Below are positions 42,572 through 51,150 of a DNA stretch of 64,000 nt, one piece after another. Every line of letters starts with the position of its first letter. Within the stretch, counting starts at the first letter, position 1. The notes beneath the pieces are model-generated. The model ran no database searches, had not been told where the DNA came from, and saw nothing but the letters and a program-made list of their open reading frames with translations. Made by a program: the position numbers and the translations under genes. Source of the stretch: UBA1259 sp964453915 (GTDB lineage Bacteria; Bacillota; Clostridia; Christensenellales; Borkfalkiaceae); the NCBI GenBank assembly GCA_964453915.1, contig CAYVPW010000002.1, positions 1 to 64,000 of the forward strand, given 5' to 3'.

Positions 42572-43653
42572 TTTATTCTCCCCTTTTCTATCACAAACTT
42601 CTTTACCGTTTTATTTCTAAAAACGGTTCTGTCTATTCCCGTCGCCGTAAATATAGTTTGTAAATGTTCCACGCCGTTAATAAGTTTTCTTTGCCTTTTT
42701 TTATCTAATTCTGATAAAACGTCGTCCAAAATAAGTATCGGATATTCTCCGAACCGTTTATTAAACGTTTCCGTTTCCGCAAGTTTTAGAGAAAGTGCAA
42801 CCGTTCTTTGTTGCCCTTGAGACGCATAAATTCTTGCATCCATACCGTCCAAAATAAATTTAATATCGTCTCTGTGCGGACCTATCGTGGTATACCCTAA
42901 TCGCATATCCTTTTCTAAAACGGTTTTCAAATCTTCTTTTAGGGCATAGGCAATTTCTTCTTCGCTACCCGTATACCCGCTTTCCGTCTTCATTTTAAGC
43001 GTTTCTTTTCCGCCGGAAAGGTATGCGTGTTTTTCTTCCGCTATACCGGAAATCTCCGCTAAAAATTCGTTTCTAGATTTTATTATCACCGCCGCTTCTT
43101 TGCATAACTGCACGTCCCACACGGGAAGGGTTTCTCTAATTATACTCTCTCTGTCCTTTAATAAATTGTTTCTTTGCTCTAAAATTTTATTGTATCTTGC
43201 CAAAGCGTAAAAATACGCCTTAGACATTTGCGACAAAGAAATATTTAAAAATCTTCTTCTGTCTTCCGGACTTTCTTGAACGAGTTTTAATTCCGAAGGA
43301 TTAAAAAACACACTGTGAATATTGCCTAAAATTTCCCCTATTCTTAAAACTTGCATTCCGTTTACAAAAACGCTTTTTTTATCGTTTTTATTAAAGTTTA
43401 TCTTTACCGAAACGTCCCCGTATCCGCCAACTGCCGTTCCGCAAATCTCTGCTTTTTCGCATCCGTTTCTAACTACTATTTTATCTCTGTTAGCGCGCGG
43501 AGAATACCCCGTACAAAGGAAAAAAATCGCTTCTGCGGCATTTGTTTTTCCCTGCGCGTTTTCGCCTGTCAATAAATTTATTCCGTTTTCAAACTCAAAA
43601 TTTTCTTGCTCGTAGTTGCGAAAATCTTTGAGTGCAAGATTTTTTATGTACAT
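42568..43653 (-). CDS. recF: DNA replication and repair protein RecF
   Basis: 361 residues, an SMC-like ABC ATPase acting at gaps in recombination repair. Walker A GENAQGKTN (about 32-40), signature region YASQGQQRTVALSLKLAE, Walker B PILILDDVLSELD. It is divergent from dnaA and not behind dnaN, an unusual order. No ribosome site precedes ATG 43653. Confidence 0.95.
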   Translation of the reverse strand: MYIKNLALKDFRNYEQENFEFENGINLLTGENAQGKTNAAEAIFFLCTGYSPRANRDKIVVRNGCEKAEICGTAVGGYGDVSVKINFNKNDKKSVFVNGMQVLRIGEILGNIHSVFFNPSELKLVQESPEDRRRFLNISLSQMSKAYFYALARYNKILEQRNNLLKDRESIIRETLPVWDVQLCKEAAVIIKSRNEFLAEISGIAEEKHAYLSGGKETLKMKTESGYTGSEEEIAYALKEDLKTVLEKDMRLGYTTIGPHRDDIKFILDGMDARIYASQGQQRTVALSLKLAETETFNKRFGEYPILILDDVLSELDKKRQRKLINGVEHLQTIFTATGIDRTVFRNKTVKKFVIEKGRIK

Positions 43654-43807
43654 AAGTTTTTTAAAATTTAAAAAATTCGTCCTTTTGACTTTATTTTATT
43701 TTTAATTTATTGTATAATTAAAGCCCTAATAAAAAACAAAATATTTGCTATACGACAATTATATATTGTTTTTGCACTAAAAGCAACTGATAAAAGGAAA
43801 AGATAAA
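43654..43807. other. recF-dnaA intergenic region
   Basis: 154 bp, very AT-rich. No TTATNCACA DnaA box is visible, so I see no sign of oriC here. A TATAAT-like element at about 43711 may serve dnaA, but no well-spaced -35 is evident. Confidence 0.5.
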
Positions 43808-45142
43808 ATGGAAAGTTATGAGATTTTATGGAAAACCACCCTTCCCGAACTTGAAAAAACGGTAAGTTCTATGGCGTATATTACCTACGTTTCTATGCTT
43901 AAACCCGTAGATATTTTAAATAACAAACTCGTGCTTATAACCGAAAACCAACTTTTTGCGGATACCATTAACATAAGACTTAGAGAAGAAATGATAGACG
44001 CACTTAAAAAAAGCAATTCCGAAATTACCGATTTTATCGTTTACGTGGCAAAAGACAAAAAAGAATACGAAGAAAACTTTGGCGAAAAGCTAAAAGAAAA
44101 GGTAGAAATTCCCGGTTCTCCCATAAACCCCAAGTTTACTTTCGATTCTTTCGTTGTCGGTTCTTCTAACGAATTTATTTACGCTGCCGCAAAAGCCGTT
44201 GCGGACGCTCCCGGAGAAGCTTATAACCCGTTGTTTATTCACGGCGGAACGGGGCTTGGAAAAACCCACATTCTTATGGCGATAGCAAACCACCTAAAAA
44301 GATATAAGCCAAACACCACCGTTTTATACGCTACTTGCGAGCAGTTTACCAACCAGTTTATAGAAAGCATTAGCAAAGGCAAAAATTCCGATGCGGATTT
44401 TAGAAAAAAATATAGAAATATAGACGTTTTGCTTATAGACGACGTTCAGTTTTTGGCAAAAAAACAGGGAATTCAAACTGAATTCTTCCATACCTTTAAC
44501 GAACTGGTAATGCAAAACAAACAAATTGTTTTAACCAGCGACCGCCCTCCCAAAGAAATTGAAGTTTTAGAAGAAAGGCTTCGCACACGTTTTGAAGGCG
44601 GACTTTTGGCGGACGTTCAACCGCCGGACTTAGAAACCAGAATCGCTATTTTAAGAAAGAAAAGCGAAGAGCAAAAAAGTTTGGTAGATATAAAAGTTTT
44701 ACAGTATATTGCGGAATCTTCCGACGGGGATATCCGTTCTTTGATAGGTAAACTTACAAAGGTTATTTTTGCTTCTAAACTTCACGAACGCCCCGTTACG
44801 ATAGACCTAGTTAACGAAGCGCTTAAAGAATCTGCAAGCGAAGTTCAAGAAGAACTTAAAGCGGACGATATTATAGACTGCGTTTGTGCTTTTTATAAAG
44901 TGGGCAGAAACGATATTTTGGGCAAAAAGAAAAACAGAGAGTTTGTTGAACCAAGGCAAATTTGCACATACCTTATCACAGATATGATGACTTTGCCCCT
45001 TGTCACTATAGGTCAAAAAATGGGCGGAAGGGACCACGCAACGGTTATTTATGCAAGGGATAAAATAGCCGAGCAAATGAAAACGGACAGCAAACTTGCA
45101 ACTGAAATAAACGATATTAAAAACAGAATTTTGAAAAAATAG
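43808..45142 (+). CDS. dnaA: Chromosomal replication initiator DnaA
   Basis: 444 residues. N-terminal domain I (1-85), AAA+ domain with Walker A HGGTGLGKTH (about 147-156), Walker B VLLIDDVQF, sensor GDIRSLIGKL, and C-terminal DnaA-box-binding helix-turn-helix with MGGRDHATVIYA (about 400-411). RBS AAAGGAAAAG. Followed by mnmG rather than dnaN. Confidence 0.97.
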   Translation: MESYEILWKTTLPELEKTVSSMAYITYVSMLKPVDILNNKLVLITENQLFADTINIRLREEMIDALKKSNSEITDFIVYVAKDKKEYEENFGEKLKEKVEIPGSPINPKFTFDSFVVGSSNEFIYAAAKAVADAPGEAYNPLFIHGGTGLGKTHILMAIANHLKRYKPNTTVLYATCEQFTNQFIESISKGKNSDADFRKKYRNIDVLLIDDVQFLAKKQGIQTEFFHTFNELVMQNKQIVLTSDRPPKEIEVLEERLRTRFEGGLLADVQPPDLETRIAILRKKSEEQKSLVDIKVLQYIAESSDGDIRSLIGKLTKVIFASKLHERPVTIDLVNEALKESASEVQEELKADDIIDCVCAFYKVGRNDILGKKKNREFVEPRQICTYLITDMMTLPLVTIGQKMGGRDHATVIYARDKIAEQMKTDSKLATEINDIKNRILKK

Positions 45143-45152
45143 AGAAAACGTT

Positions 45153-47009
45153 ATGAACACTTTCAGCGAAGGAAAATTCGATGCGGTAGTGATAGGTGCT
45201 GGTCATGCAGGTTGCGAAGCCGCACTTTCACTTGCCCGCACGGGATTTAAAACGGTTATGCTTACGCTAAATTTAGACAGCATAGCCTTTATGGCGTGCA
45301 ATCCTTCTATCGGCGGAACGGCAAAAGGACAAATCGTTAGAGAAATAGACGCTTTAGGCGGAGAAATGGCGATAAATGCGGATAAAGCGCTTTTGCAAAT
45401 AAGAACCTTAAACAAAGGAAAGGGCGCAGCCGTTCAATCTCTTCGTGGACAAGAAGACAAAAATCTTTACCACACATTGATGAAAAAAACGTTGGAATCT
45501 ACCGAAAACCTTAAAATTTTGCAAGGCGAAGCGGTGGAAATTTTAACCGACGGAAAAAAGGTCACGGGTGTAAAAACCGCTTTCGGAAGTATTATAGATT
45601 GTAAAACCGTAATTATTGCAACGGGCGTTTACTTAAACGGAAGCGTTATTGCCGGCGAATGGAAACGCTCTTCCGGCCCTAACGGATTTGCCCCCGCAAA
45701 CGAACTTACTAAAAACCTTATGGATTTGGGCTTTGAAGTAAGAAGATTTAAAACGGGCACTCCTGCAAGAGTAGACGGAAAAACCATAGACTACTCTCAA
45801 TTAGAAATTCAACCGGGTGAAACGGACATATATCCGTTCAGCTATATGACGAACGGCGTTCCTACTAAGCAACGCCCGTGTTATTTAACCTACACTAACG
45901 AAAAAACTCACGATATAATAAGGGCAAACTTACACCGCTCTCCCCTTTATTCCGGTATGATAAAAGGCACGGGGCCCAGATATTGCCCTTCTATAGAAGA
46001 CAAAGTTGTTAGATTTGCGGATAAAGACCGCCACCAACTTTTTATCGAACCGGAAGGTGCGGATACGGACGAGGTTTATATTCAAGGACTATCAACTTCT
46101 CTCCCGCACGACGTGCAAAAGGAAATGTATCATACCGTAAAAGGGTTGGAAAACTGCGAGATTATGAGATACGCTTATGCTATCGAATACGATTGTATAA
46201 ATTCGCTAGACCTTTACCCTACTTTGGAATTTAAAAAAATAGAAGGGATATTTACGGCAGGTCAGATAAACGGAACAAGCGGATACGAAGAAGCCGCCGC
46301 CCAAGGTCTTATTGCGGGAATAAACGCTTCTTTAAAAATGAAAAATCAAGAGCCGATAGTTTTAACGAGAGATTCTTCTTATATCGGTGTTTTAATAGAC
46401 GATTTGGTGACTAAGGGCACTAACGAGCCGTACAGAATGATGACAAGCCGCGCAGAACACCGCCTTGTATTAAGGCAAGATAATCCTGATTTTAGGCTTA
46501 CGGAAATAGGTAGAAAGGCAGGTCTTGTAAAAGACGATAGATGGGCTGTTTATCTAAAAAGACAAGAAGATTATAAAAAAGCAACGGAGATAATAAACGC
46601 TCCGCACCGTCCTTCTTCTATATACCCTATTTTAGAAAAACACGGTTTCCCTATGCCTAATTCCGCCGTTTCTTATGCAGACGTTATAAGGCGCGGAATA
46701 TCCTTAAAGGAAATTATAGCGGAGTTCGACGGATTTGACGGAATAGACGGACAAATTTTAGAAACCGTTGAAATAGACGCAAAATACGAAGGCTACCTAA
46801 AAAAGGAACAAGAACAAATTGATAAAGCCTTAAAACTAGAAGAAAAACTTCTCCCGTCGGATATAGACTATTTGTCTATAAACGGGCTAAGGATAGAAGC
46901 AAGGCAAAAACTTGATAAAATACGCCCGCAAAACCTAGGACAAGCAGGAAGAATTTCCGGAGTTTCCCCTGCGGACGTCGCCGTCCTTATGGTATACTTG
47001 AAAAAATAA
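45153..47009 (+). CDS. mnmG: tRNA uridine-5-carboxymethylaminomethyl modification enzyme MnmG
   Basis: FAD enzyme that, with MnmE, modifies U34 of tRNAs. 618 residues: GAGHAGCEAAL (residues 15-25, dinucleotide fold), FMACNPSIGGTAKGQ, FKTGTPAR, TRDSSYIGVLIDDLV and the C-terminal MnmE-interacting helical part (DYLSINGLRIEARQKL). Ten bp after dnaA. mnmE is not in the window; mnmA, acting on the same base, is at 558-1637. Confidence 0.97.
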   Translation: MNTFSEGKFDAVVIGAGHAGCEAALSLARTGFKTVMLTLNLDSIAFMACNPSIGGTAKGQIVREIDALGGEMAINADKALLQIRTLNKGKGAAVQSLRGQEDKNLYHTLMKKTLESTENLKILQGEAVEILTDGKKVTGVKTAFGSIIDCKTVIIATGVYLNGSVIAGEWKRSSGPNGFAPANELTKNLMDLGFEVRRFKTGTPARVDGKTIDYSQLEIQPGETDIYPFSYMTNGVPTKQRPCYLTYTNEKTHDIIRANLHRSPLYSGMIKGTGPRYCPSIEDKVVRFADKDRHQLFIEPEGADTDEVYIQGLSTSLPHDVQKEMYHTVKGLENCEIMRYAYAIEYDCINSLDLYPTLEFKKIEGIFTAGQINGTSGYEEAAAQGLIAGINASLKMKNQEPIVLTRDSSYIGVLIDDLVTKGTNEPYRMMTSRAEHRLVLRQDNPDFRLTEIGRKAGLVKDDRWAVYLKRQEDYKKATEIINAPHRPSSIYPILEKHGFPMPNSAVSYADVIRRGISLKEIIAEFDGFDGIDGQILETVEIDAKYEGYLKKEQEQIDKALKLEEKLLPSDIDYLSINGLRIEARQKLDKIRPQNLGQAGRISGVSPADVAVLMVYLKK

Positions 47010-47018
47010 TTTTTTATA

Positions 47019-47053
47019 TAAAAAAGAGCCTGAATTTCAGGCTCTTTTTATTT
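47019..47053 (+). terminator. Terminator after mnmG
   Basis: Stem AAAAAGAGCCTGAA / TTCAGGCTCTTTTT followed by ATTTTAT; it can also end the creatininase operon coming from the right. Confidence 0.92.
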
Positions 47054-47062
47054 TATGTTTTA

Positions 47063-47803
47063 TTATTTAATTGCTTGCATTAGGTATTCCAAAGATTTCT
47101 CAACCATTTCGTTGCCTATCTTTGTGCTTGCCTCTTTTGCGCTTAAAGTAAACCAGTGTTTAATATCGTCTATACGGTCTAACTTTACGCAGTCCGGATA
47201 AAGCGCCATCAAAATAGAGCTTTCATACTTGCCGGCGTGGTCGTATCCCGTTGCATTTTGCACTTCCGTGCTCATCGTGGGAATAACCTTTATCCAGTTA
47301 AAAGGATTGTTTGCGCCTTCTAACTGTTCGTAGTAGTTAGCGTAGTTTTCAGAACCCCACCAACCTTCGCCTAAAGTTTCTTGCAAATATTCCATCGTTG
47401 CCCTTTTTGCCGCAGTGCGATAGCAAAGCGTCATAGGCATTTCGCTTTCTTGCTCGAATTGATGGTGTATTACAACGTAAATATTTTTGTGCCCTGCATA
47501 TAAAAGACTTTTAAACACGTAATATACGTAGTCTTCAAACGCACGTTCCGGAATATGAACCGTGCCGCTTTTCTTATCACCTACCGCATAACTGGAAGGA
47601 CTGTAAGAAATAGTGGGAGCAATCATAATCTCTTTCTTTTCGGCAAGTTTTTTAATCAAACCTTCCGCAACTAAAGTATCACACCCGTAAGAACAATGCG
47701 GTCCGTGATACTCAACGGTTCCGCCTACTATTACTAGCGGAATATTATGTTCTTTAACGTAATCGGTTTCCCTAGGAAAACTGTGGTCTAAAACAAAACT
47801 CAT
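47063..47803 (-). CDS. Creatininase-family amidohydrolase
   Basis: 246 residues. Metal-ligand motif GGTVEYHGPH..YGCDT (E31, H33, D42) and the C-terminal HAGKYESS glutamate match the creatininase fold. The usual NGHGGN motif is replaced by IHHQFEQES, so the active site differs from classical creatininase. Family reactions include creatinine to creatine, and opening of formamido or other cyclic amides. Third gene of an operon with an ASRT-like protein and a creatinase-like protein; the last two genes are only about 15 bp apart. Confidence 0.85.
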   Translation of the reverse strand: MSFVLDHSFPRETDYVKEHNIPLVIVGGTVEYHGPHCSYGCDTLVAEGLIKKLAEKKEIMIAPTISYSPSSYAVGDKKSGTVHIPERAFEDYVYYVFKSLLYAGHKNIYVVIHHQFEQESEMPMTLCYRTAAKRATMEYLQETLGEGWWGSENYANYYEQLEGANNPFNWIKVIPTMSTEVQNATGYDHAGKYESSILMALYPDCVKLDRIDDIKHWFTLSAKEASTKIGNEMVEKSLEYLMQAIK

Positions 47804-47817
47804 ATTATCTCCTTTAA

Positions 47818-48180
47818 TTAAAACGCCATAGTGGTGTAGTAAGCAAGGTTTTGTTGTCTGTTATCAAGTCTGCCGTATTGAACTACGATTTTCGTGTCGG
47901 AAACAAGTTTCATTGCATATTGCATTTCTTTTTCAACTTCGTATCCGCACATATCGTTTACGTTGTTCATTCTAAAACATCTTACAGATTGAGGTTTTAC
48001 TTCCCAAACGATATTTTCGTATGCGGGCTTGTCCGTAAAGAACAATTTAACCTTGATTTTTGCGGTTTTATCCGTATCGTTTACTATTACAACGCTTTCG
48101 TGCCCTTTAAGCACGCCTTCTCCCTCCGGCGGAAGTTCGCAATCGGGAATTATCCAAAGTTTTTTTCCAACGCTTTTCAT
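47818..48180 (-). CDS. ASRT (sensory rhodopsin transducer)-like beta protein
   Basis: 120 residues, all beta (KKLWIIPDCELPPEG..HESVVIVNDTD..VWEVKPQSVRCFRMN). This matches the PF07100 family, named for the Anabaena sensory rhodopsin transducer; in non-phototrophs such proteins are encoded with sugar or amide catabolism genes and probably bind a small ligand or act as an accessory. Lies between the two enzyme genes, 2 bp from the upstream one. Confidence 0.75.
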   Translation of the reverse strand: MKSVGKKLWIIPDCELPPEGEGVLKGHESVVIVNDTDKTAKIKVKLFFTDKPAYENIVWEVKPQSVRCFRMNNVNDMCGYEVEKEMQYAMKLVSDTKIVVQYGRLDNRQQNLAYYTTMAF

Positions 48181-48182
48181 AA

Positions 48183-49355
48183 TTAAAAATCCAACTCAAT
48201 AATGCCTTTCTTTAAGTAATCGGTGTAGCTTTCGCAACCGTTTTCTTTTACTGCAATACCCTTTTCCCAACGGCAACCAAAGGTAGGTGCGGAAATAAAG
48301 GTGTCTACTTGGAAGGTCATATTCTTTTCTAACTTGTAATCGGAAGTGGTTTCCATCCAAGGTGCTTCAACTTCTATCATACCGGTACCGTGGCAAGGTC
48401 CGTAAACGTAGTTTTGCTTAAATCCTGCATCTACGAATTTTTGATAGAATTTCTTTGCTATATCGCTAGCGAGAACGCCTGCTTTTACTTCGTTGCAAGT
48501 CCATTCGTGCATTTGACGGCAGAACTCTACATATTCTCTTCTTTCAGCATCTAACTTGCCCATAATAACCGGCAAACCGATTGCAGGAGAATATCCGTCT
48601 ATCTTTGCGGAAAGGTTTAATTGAACGATATCGCCCTTGTTAATTTCTCTGTATCTGGAACGGGAAATTGCTTGACGGGTGCTTGCTTCGGAGAAAACAT
48701 ACATGGGAAGACCTTCGTATTCCGCACCGTTTTCGTAAATTACTCTTTGAGCAATACCTACCATTTGAAGTTCGGTCACGCCCGGGCGTAAATTCTTTAT
48801 TACTTCGTCCGTAGCAAGTTCTACTATACGGAAACCTTCTTTGATACAAGCAAGTTCGTTTTCGCTCTTTATCTTTCTAAGGTTTACCATAATATCGTTG
48901 CACTTAACGATTTCTGCCTTGGGATAACTTTCTTTTAAGCCTTCGATAATGGGAAGAGTACATTCAACGTAGCTGCCCAAACCGATTTTAATGTTTTCGC
49001 CGGTCACGCCGATTGCCTTAAACACGTCCGTAAACTTGCTTGCGGTAAGTTCGGGATATGCAGGGTCTGCACTTTCTCTAAATTCTTTTAATACGAAAAC
49101 CTTTTCGATTTTTCCGAAGTCTTTTCCGAAAATTTCGGATTCGGGTCCAACGATAAGCGCTGCGTCTCCGTTTGCGGAAATAGCAACACCCGCTCTTTCA
49201 AACAACGGCCAAAAACCGGAAAAATATCTTGCGTTTGCATAGTCGCTTTCAGTAGACGTCACTAACATTACGTCTAAATTTCTTTCTCTAATAAGCTTTG
49301 CAGCTTTTTGAATTCTTTCCTTATATTCGTAATCGGGAATACATATTCTTTGCAT
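48183..49355 (-). CDS. Creatinase/M24-family hydrolase with altered metal site
   Basis: 390 residues: creatinase N-terminal domain (about 1-135) and a pita-bread M24 domain (about 150-385). Of the usual five metal ligands, the first Asp reads Asn (DIVQLNLSAKIDGY), the second Asp is missing, the His is present (GPCHGTGMIEVEAP), and the first Glu appears as Asp (FQVDTFIS). This resembles metal-free creatinase more than prolidase or aminopeptidase P, but the creatinase catalytic His (GAHNPVT) is also not conserved. Likely a C-N hydrolase on a creatine-like or amidino compound. First gene of the operon; RBS AAAGGAGAAAAAAA. Confidence 0.8.
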   Translation of the reverse strand: MQRICIPDYEYKERIQKAAKLIRERNLDVMLVTSTESDYANARYFSGFWPLFERAGVAISANGDAALIVGPESEIFGKDFGKIEKVFVLKEFRESADPAYPELTASKFTDVFKAIGVTGENIKIGLGSYVECTLPIIEGLKESYPKAEIVKCNDIMVNLRKIKSENELACIKEGFRIVELATDEVIKNLRPGVTELQMVGIAQRVIYENGAEYEGLPMYVFSEASTRQAISRSRYREINKGDIVQLNLSAKIDGYSPAIGLPVIMGKLDAERREYVEFCRQMHEWTCNEVKAGVLASDIAKKFYQKFVDAGFKQNYVYGPCHGTGMIEVEAPWMETTSDYKLEKNMTFQVDTFISAPTFGCRWEKGIAVKENGCESYTDYLKKGIIELDF

Positions 49356-49425
49356 TGTTTTTTTCTCCTTTACCTTTTTTATTTGATTATACTACCTTTT
49401 TATAAAAATGTCTTTACTTTTTTAT

Positions 49426-49455
49426 AAATATTTGGTACAATTTTTACAAATATTT
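49426..49455 (+). promoter_or_regulatory. araC-type gene promoter with flanking dyad
   Basis: TTTACT, 17-bp spacer and TACAAT (-10 at 49436-49441). Perfect 9-bp arms AAATATTTG (49426-49434) and CAAATATTT (49447-49455) flank the -10. A candidate binding site in the 115-bp region between the regulator and the creatinase-like operon. Confidence 0.55.
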
Positions 49456-49470
49456 ATTTAGGTCAAAACT

Positions 49471-50343
49471 ATGAGATTTCAGCTAAAAAATTTCAAGAGA
49501 GAGTTTACCGTAAGGCGGCTTGCAAACGTGCAATTTTTTGAATTTACGCCAAACTACCGCACCGCCGTTGACAGCCATAACTTTCACGAACTTATATACG
49601 TAGACAACGGTGAAATCGAAATTTTATCCGATAATTACAACGGAAAATTGCATAAGCAAGAAATGATAGTGCACCCTGCGGGGGCAAAACACTGTTTTGC
49701 TATAGACGAACTGTCTGCACCCAACGTTATAATAATAGGGTTTGAGAGTACGGACGGCGATTTTTCTCCGCTTACGGCTAATCCGATAAAATTAAACGAA
49801 GGGCTAAGAGATATGCTTGCAGAAATAGTTTTAGAAGCACAAAACGTTTTTCTTCCGCCGTACGACATACCAAACTTAAAAAATATGCCTAAAAAAGAAG
49901 CGTTTGAATTCGGTGCGGACCAAATGATACAAAACCTTTTGGAAATATTTTTAATAAAATGTTTGCGCGGTGCAACCGAAAAAAACAAATCTAATAACTC
50001 TGCGTTTTTAACAAAATCTTCTTACGCAATAAAAGACTACGTGGACAACAACTTTACAAAAGGTATTTCTATAGACAGCCTTTGCACCGTTTTTAAAACA
50101 AACAGAACTACGCTTAGCAAAAAGTTCAAAGAGCAAACGGGCGTGTGTGTTTCTAAATACATAAACAGTAAAAGAATAGAGTATACCAAAACCTTACTAA
50201 GGGAACAAAAATATTCTTTAACGGAAATTGCGGATATACTTAACCTTTCTTCCGTACACTACCTTACGTTTTTGTTTTGTAAAGAAATAAAAATGACTCC
50301 TACGGAATACGTTTCCTCTATAAAATCAAAAATAAAATCGTGA
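49471..50343 (+). CDS. AraC-family transcriptional regulator
   Basis: 290 residues: an N-terminal cupin ligand-binding part (about 20-110; HNFHELIYVDNGEIEI) and two C-terminal HTH motifs (about 190-285; GISIDSLCTVFKTNRTTLSKKFKEQTG and YSLTEIADILNLSSVHYLTFLFCKEIKMTPTEY shortened here to its key parts). Divergent from the creatininase operon, so it most likely activates it in response to the substrate. A strong terminator follows. Confidence 0.93.
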   Translation: MRFQLKNFKREFTVRRLANVQFFEFTPNYRTAVDSHNFHELIYVDNGEIEILSDNYNGKLHKQEMIVHPAGAKHCFAIDELSAPNVIIIGFESTDGDFSPLTANPIKLNEGLRDMLAEIVLEAQNVFLPPYDIPNLKNMPKKEAFEFGADQMIQNLLEIFLIKCLRGATEKNKSNNSAFLTKSSYAIKDYVDNNFTKGISIDSLCTVFKTNRTTLSKKFKEQTGVCVSKYINSKRIEYTKTLLREQKYSLTEIADILNLSSVHYLTFLFCKEIKMTPTEYVSSIKSKIKS

Positions 50344-50348
50344 AAAAA

Positions 50349-50390
50349 CACCCCGAAAGGTTTAAGCCTTTCGGGGTGTAATACTTTTTA
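50349..50390. terminator. Terminator between araC-type gene and rnpB
   Basis: Stem ACACCCCGAAAGG / CCTTTCGGGGTGT; serves the regulator gene and possibly rnpB, which ends just beside it. Confidence 0.9.
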
Positions 50391-50391
50391 A

Positions 50392-50743
50392 GTTAATCGA
50401 TAAGCCGAGTTCTGTCGTGTACGGTCATTTATCTACGAATAACGTTGCCGTTATCCCCCAGCGATATTTTTATAAACCGTTTCGGTGAAACTCCCGTAAG
50501 AAACGGTTTGTCAATCTTGCTTCGGGTGGGGTTTACATTGCACCTTGCGTTGCCGCAAGATCGGTGGTCTCTTACACCGCCTTTCCATCCTTACCGCTAA
50601 AATAGCGGCGGTTTATTTCTGTTGCACTTTCCTTAAAGTCGCCTTCACCGGGATTTCTCCGGCACCCTGTTTCTAAAAAGCTCGGACTTTCCTCATTGAC
50701 GGTTTCTCTCCGCCCCCGCGACCGTATAAAAAACTTATAAAGT
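50392..50743 (-). ncRNA. rnpB: RNase P RNA
   Basis: About 350 nt. Conserved parts, read on the minus strand: GAGGAAAGTCCGAGCT near the 5' end, GTAAGGATGGAAAGGCGG with AAGAGACCACCG in the middle, and ACAGAACTCGGCTTAT near the 3' end. The catalytic RNA removes 5' leaders from tRNA precursors. Ends are approximate. Arrangement of the central helices looks like bacterial type A, but I have not folded it. Confidence 0.96.
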
Positions 50744-50749
50744 AGAATC

Positions 50750-50779
50750 ATTATATATCTATAATAACGTTTTTGTCAA
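50750..50779 (-). promoter_or_regulatory. rnpB promoter
   Basis: Minus-strand TTGACA (50774-50779), 18-bp spacer, TATAAT (50750-50755). Confidence 0.85.
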
Positions 50780-50793
50780 GTACAAACAAAAGC

Positions 50794-50824
50794 AAAAAGT
50801 CCGCCTAAAAAAACGGACCTTTTG
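50794..50824 (-). terminator. Terminator of the small-protein pair
   Basis: Stem AAAAGGTCCG / CGGACTTTTT (one G-T) followed by a T-rich tract, 50 bp downstream of the 37-residue gene. Confidence 0.75.
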
Positions 50825-50875
50825 CTTTAAGGTTAAAATTACTTTTTAGATTTTGCGTAATCACAAAACCGTTCT

Positions 50876-50989
50876 CTACAAATCGTCTGCATCTTGAACG
50901 GGCTTTGCATAAATATCTTCTGCATCTACACCCGTATAAGACCCTTGACTGTCAAATTTGCTTTTCATTTTAGATTTTTTTCTACTCAT
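50876..50989 (-). CDS. Small conserved protein ending in PVQDADDL, 37 aa
   Basis: ATG 50989 to TAG 50876. Basic N-terminus (MSRKKSKMKSKFD), a QGSYTGVDAED middle and the end KPVQDADDL, a pattern I recognise from small uncharacterised Clostridia proteins. Its start overlaps the stop of the 22-residue frame upstream. Too short for routine gene callers. Confidence 0.65.
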   Translation of the reverse strand: MSRKKSKMKSKFDSQGSYTGVDAEDIYAKPVQDADDL

Positions 50990-51057
50990 TACTTGCAATC
51001 TTTAGCAGTTCTGGTTTTAGACTTTTCGTTAGCCTTTGCTTTTTTACTGTTCTTCAT
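50989..51057 (-). CDS. 22-residue Lys-rich peptide
   Basis: ATG 51057 with a strong site (AAGGGGGAAGTT); encodes MKNSKKAKANEK.. ending KDCK. Coupled by overlap (TAATG) to the PVQDADDL protein. Either a tiny protein or a leader peptide that delivers ribosomes to the next start. Confidence 0.55.
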   Translation of the reverse strand: MKNSKKAKANEKSKTRTAKDCK

Positions 51058-51103
51058 AACTTCCCCCTTGATATTATTATGTTTAGCAAAAATTTTATTA
51101 TAC

Positions 51104-51132
51104 GAAAAACCCCGAATATCTTCGGGGTTTTG
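51104..51132 (-). terminator. Terminator after ProB-like gene
   Basis: Stem AAAACCCCGAA / TTCGGGGTTTT with flanking A/T runs. Confidence 0.85.
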
Positions 51133-51150
51133 CTTGCTAAATTTTGGAAA

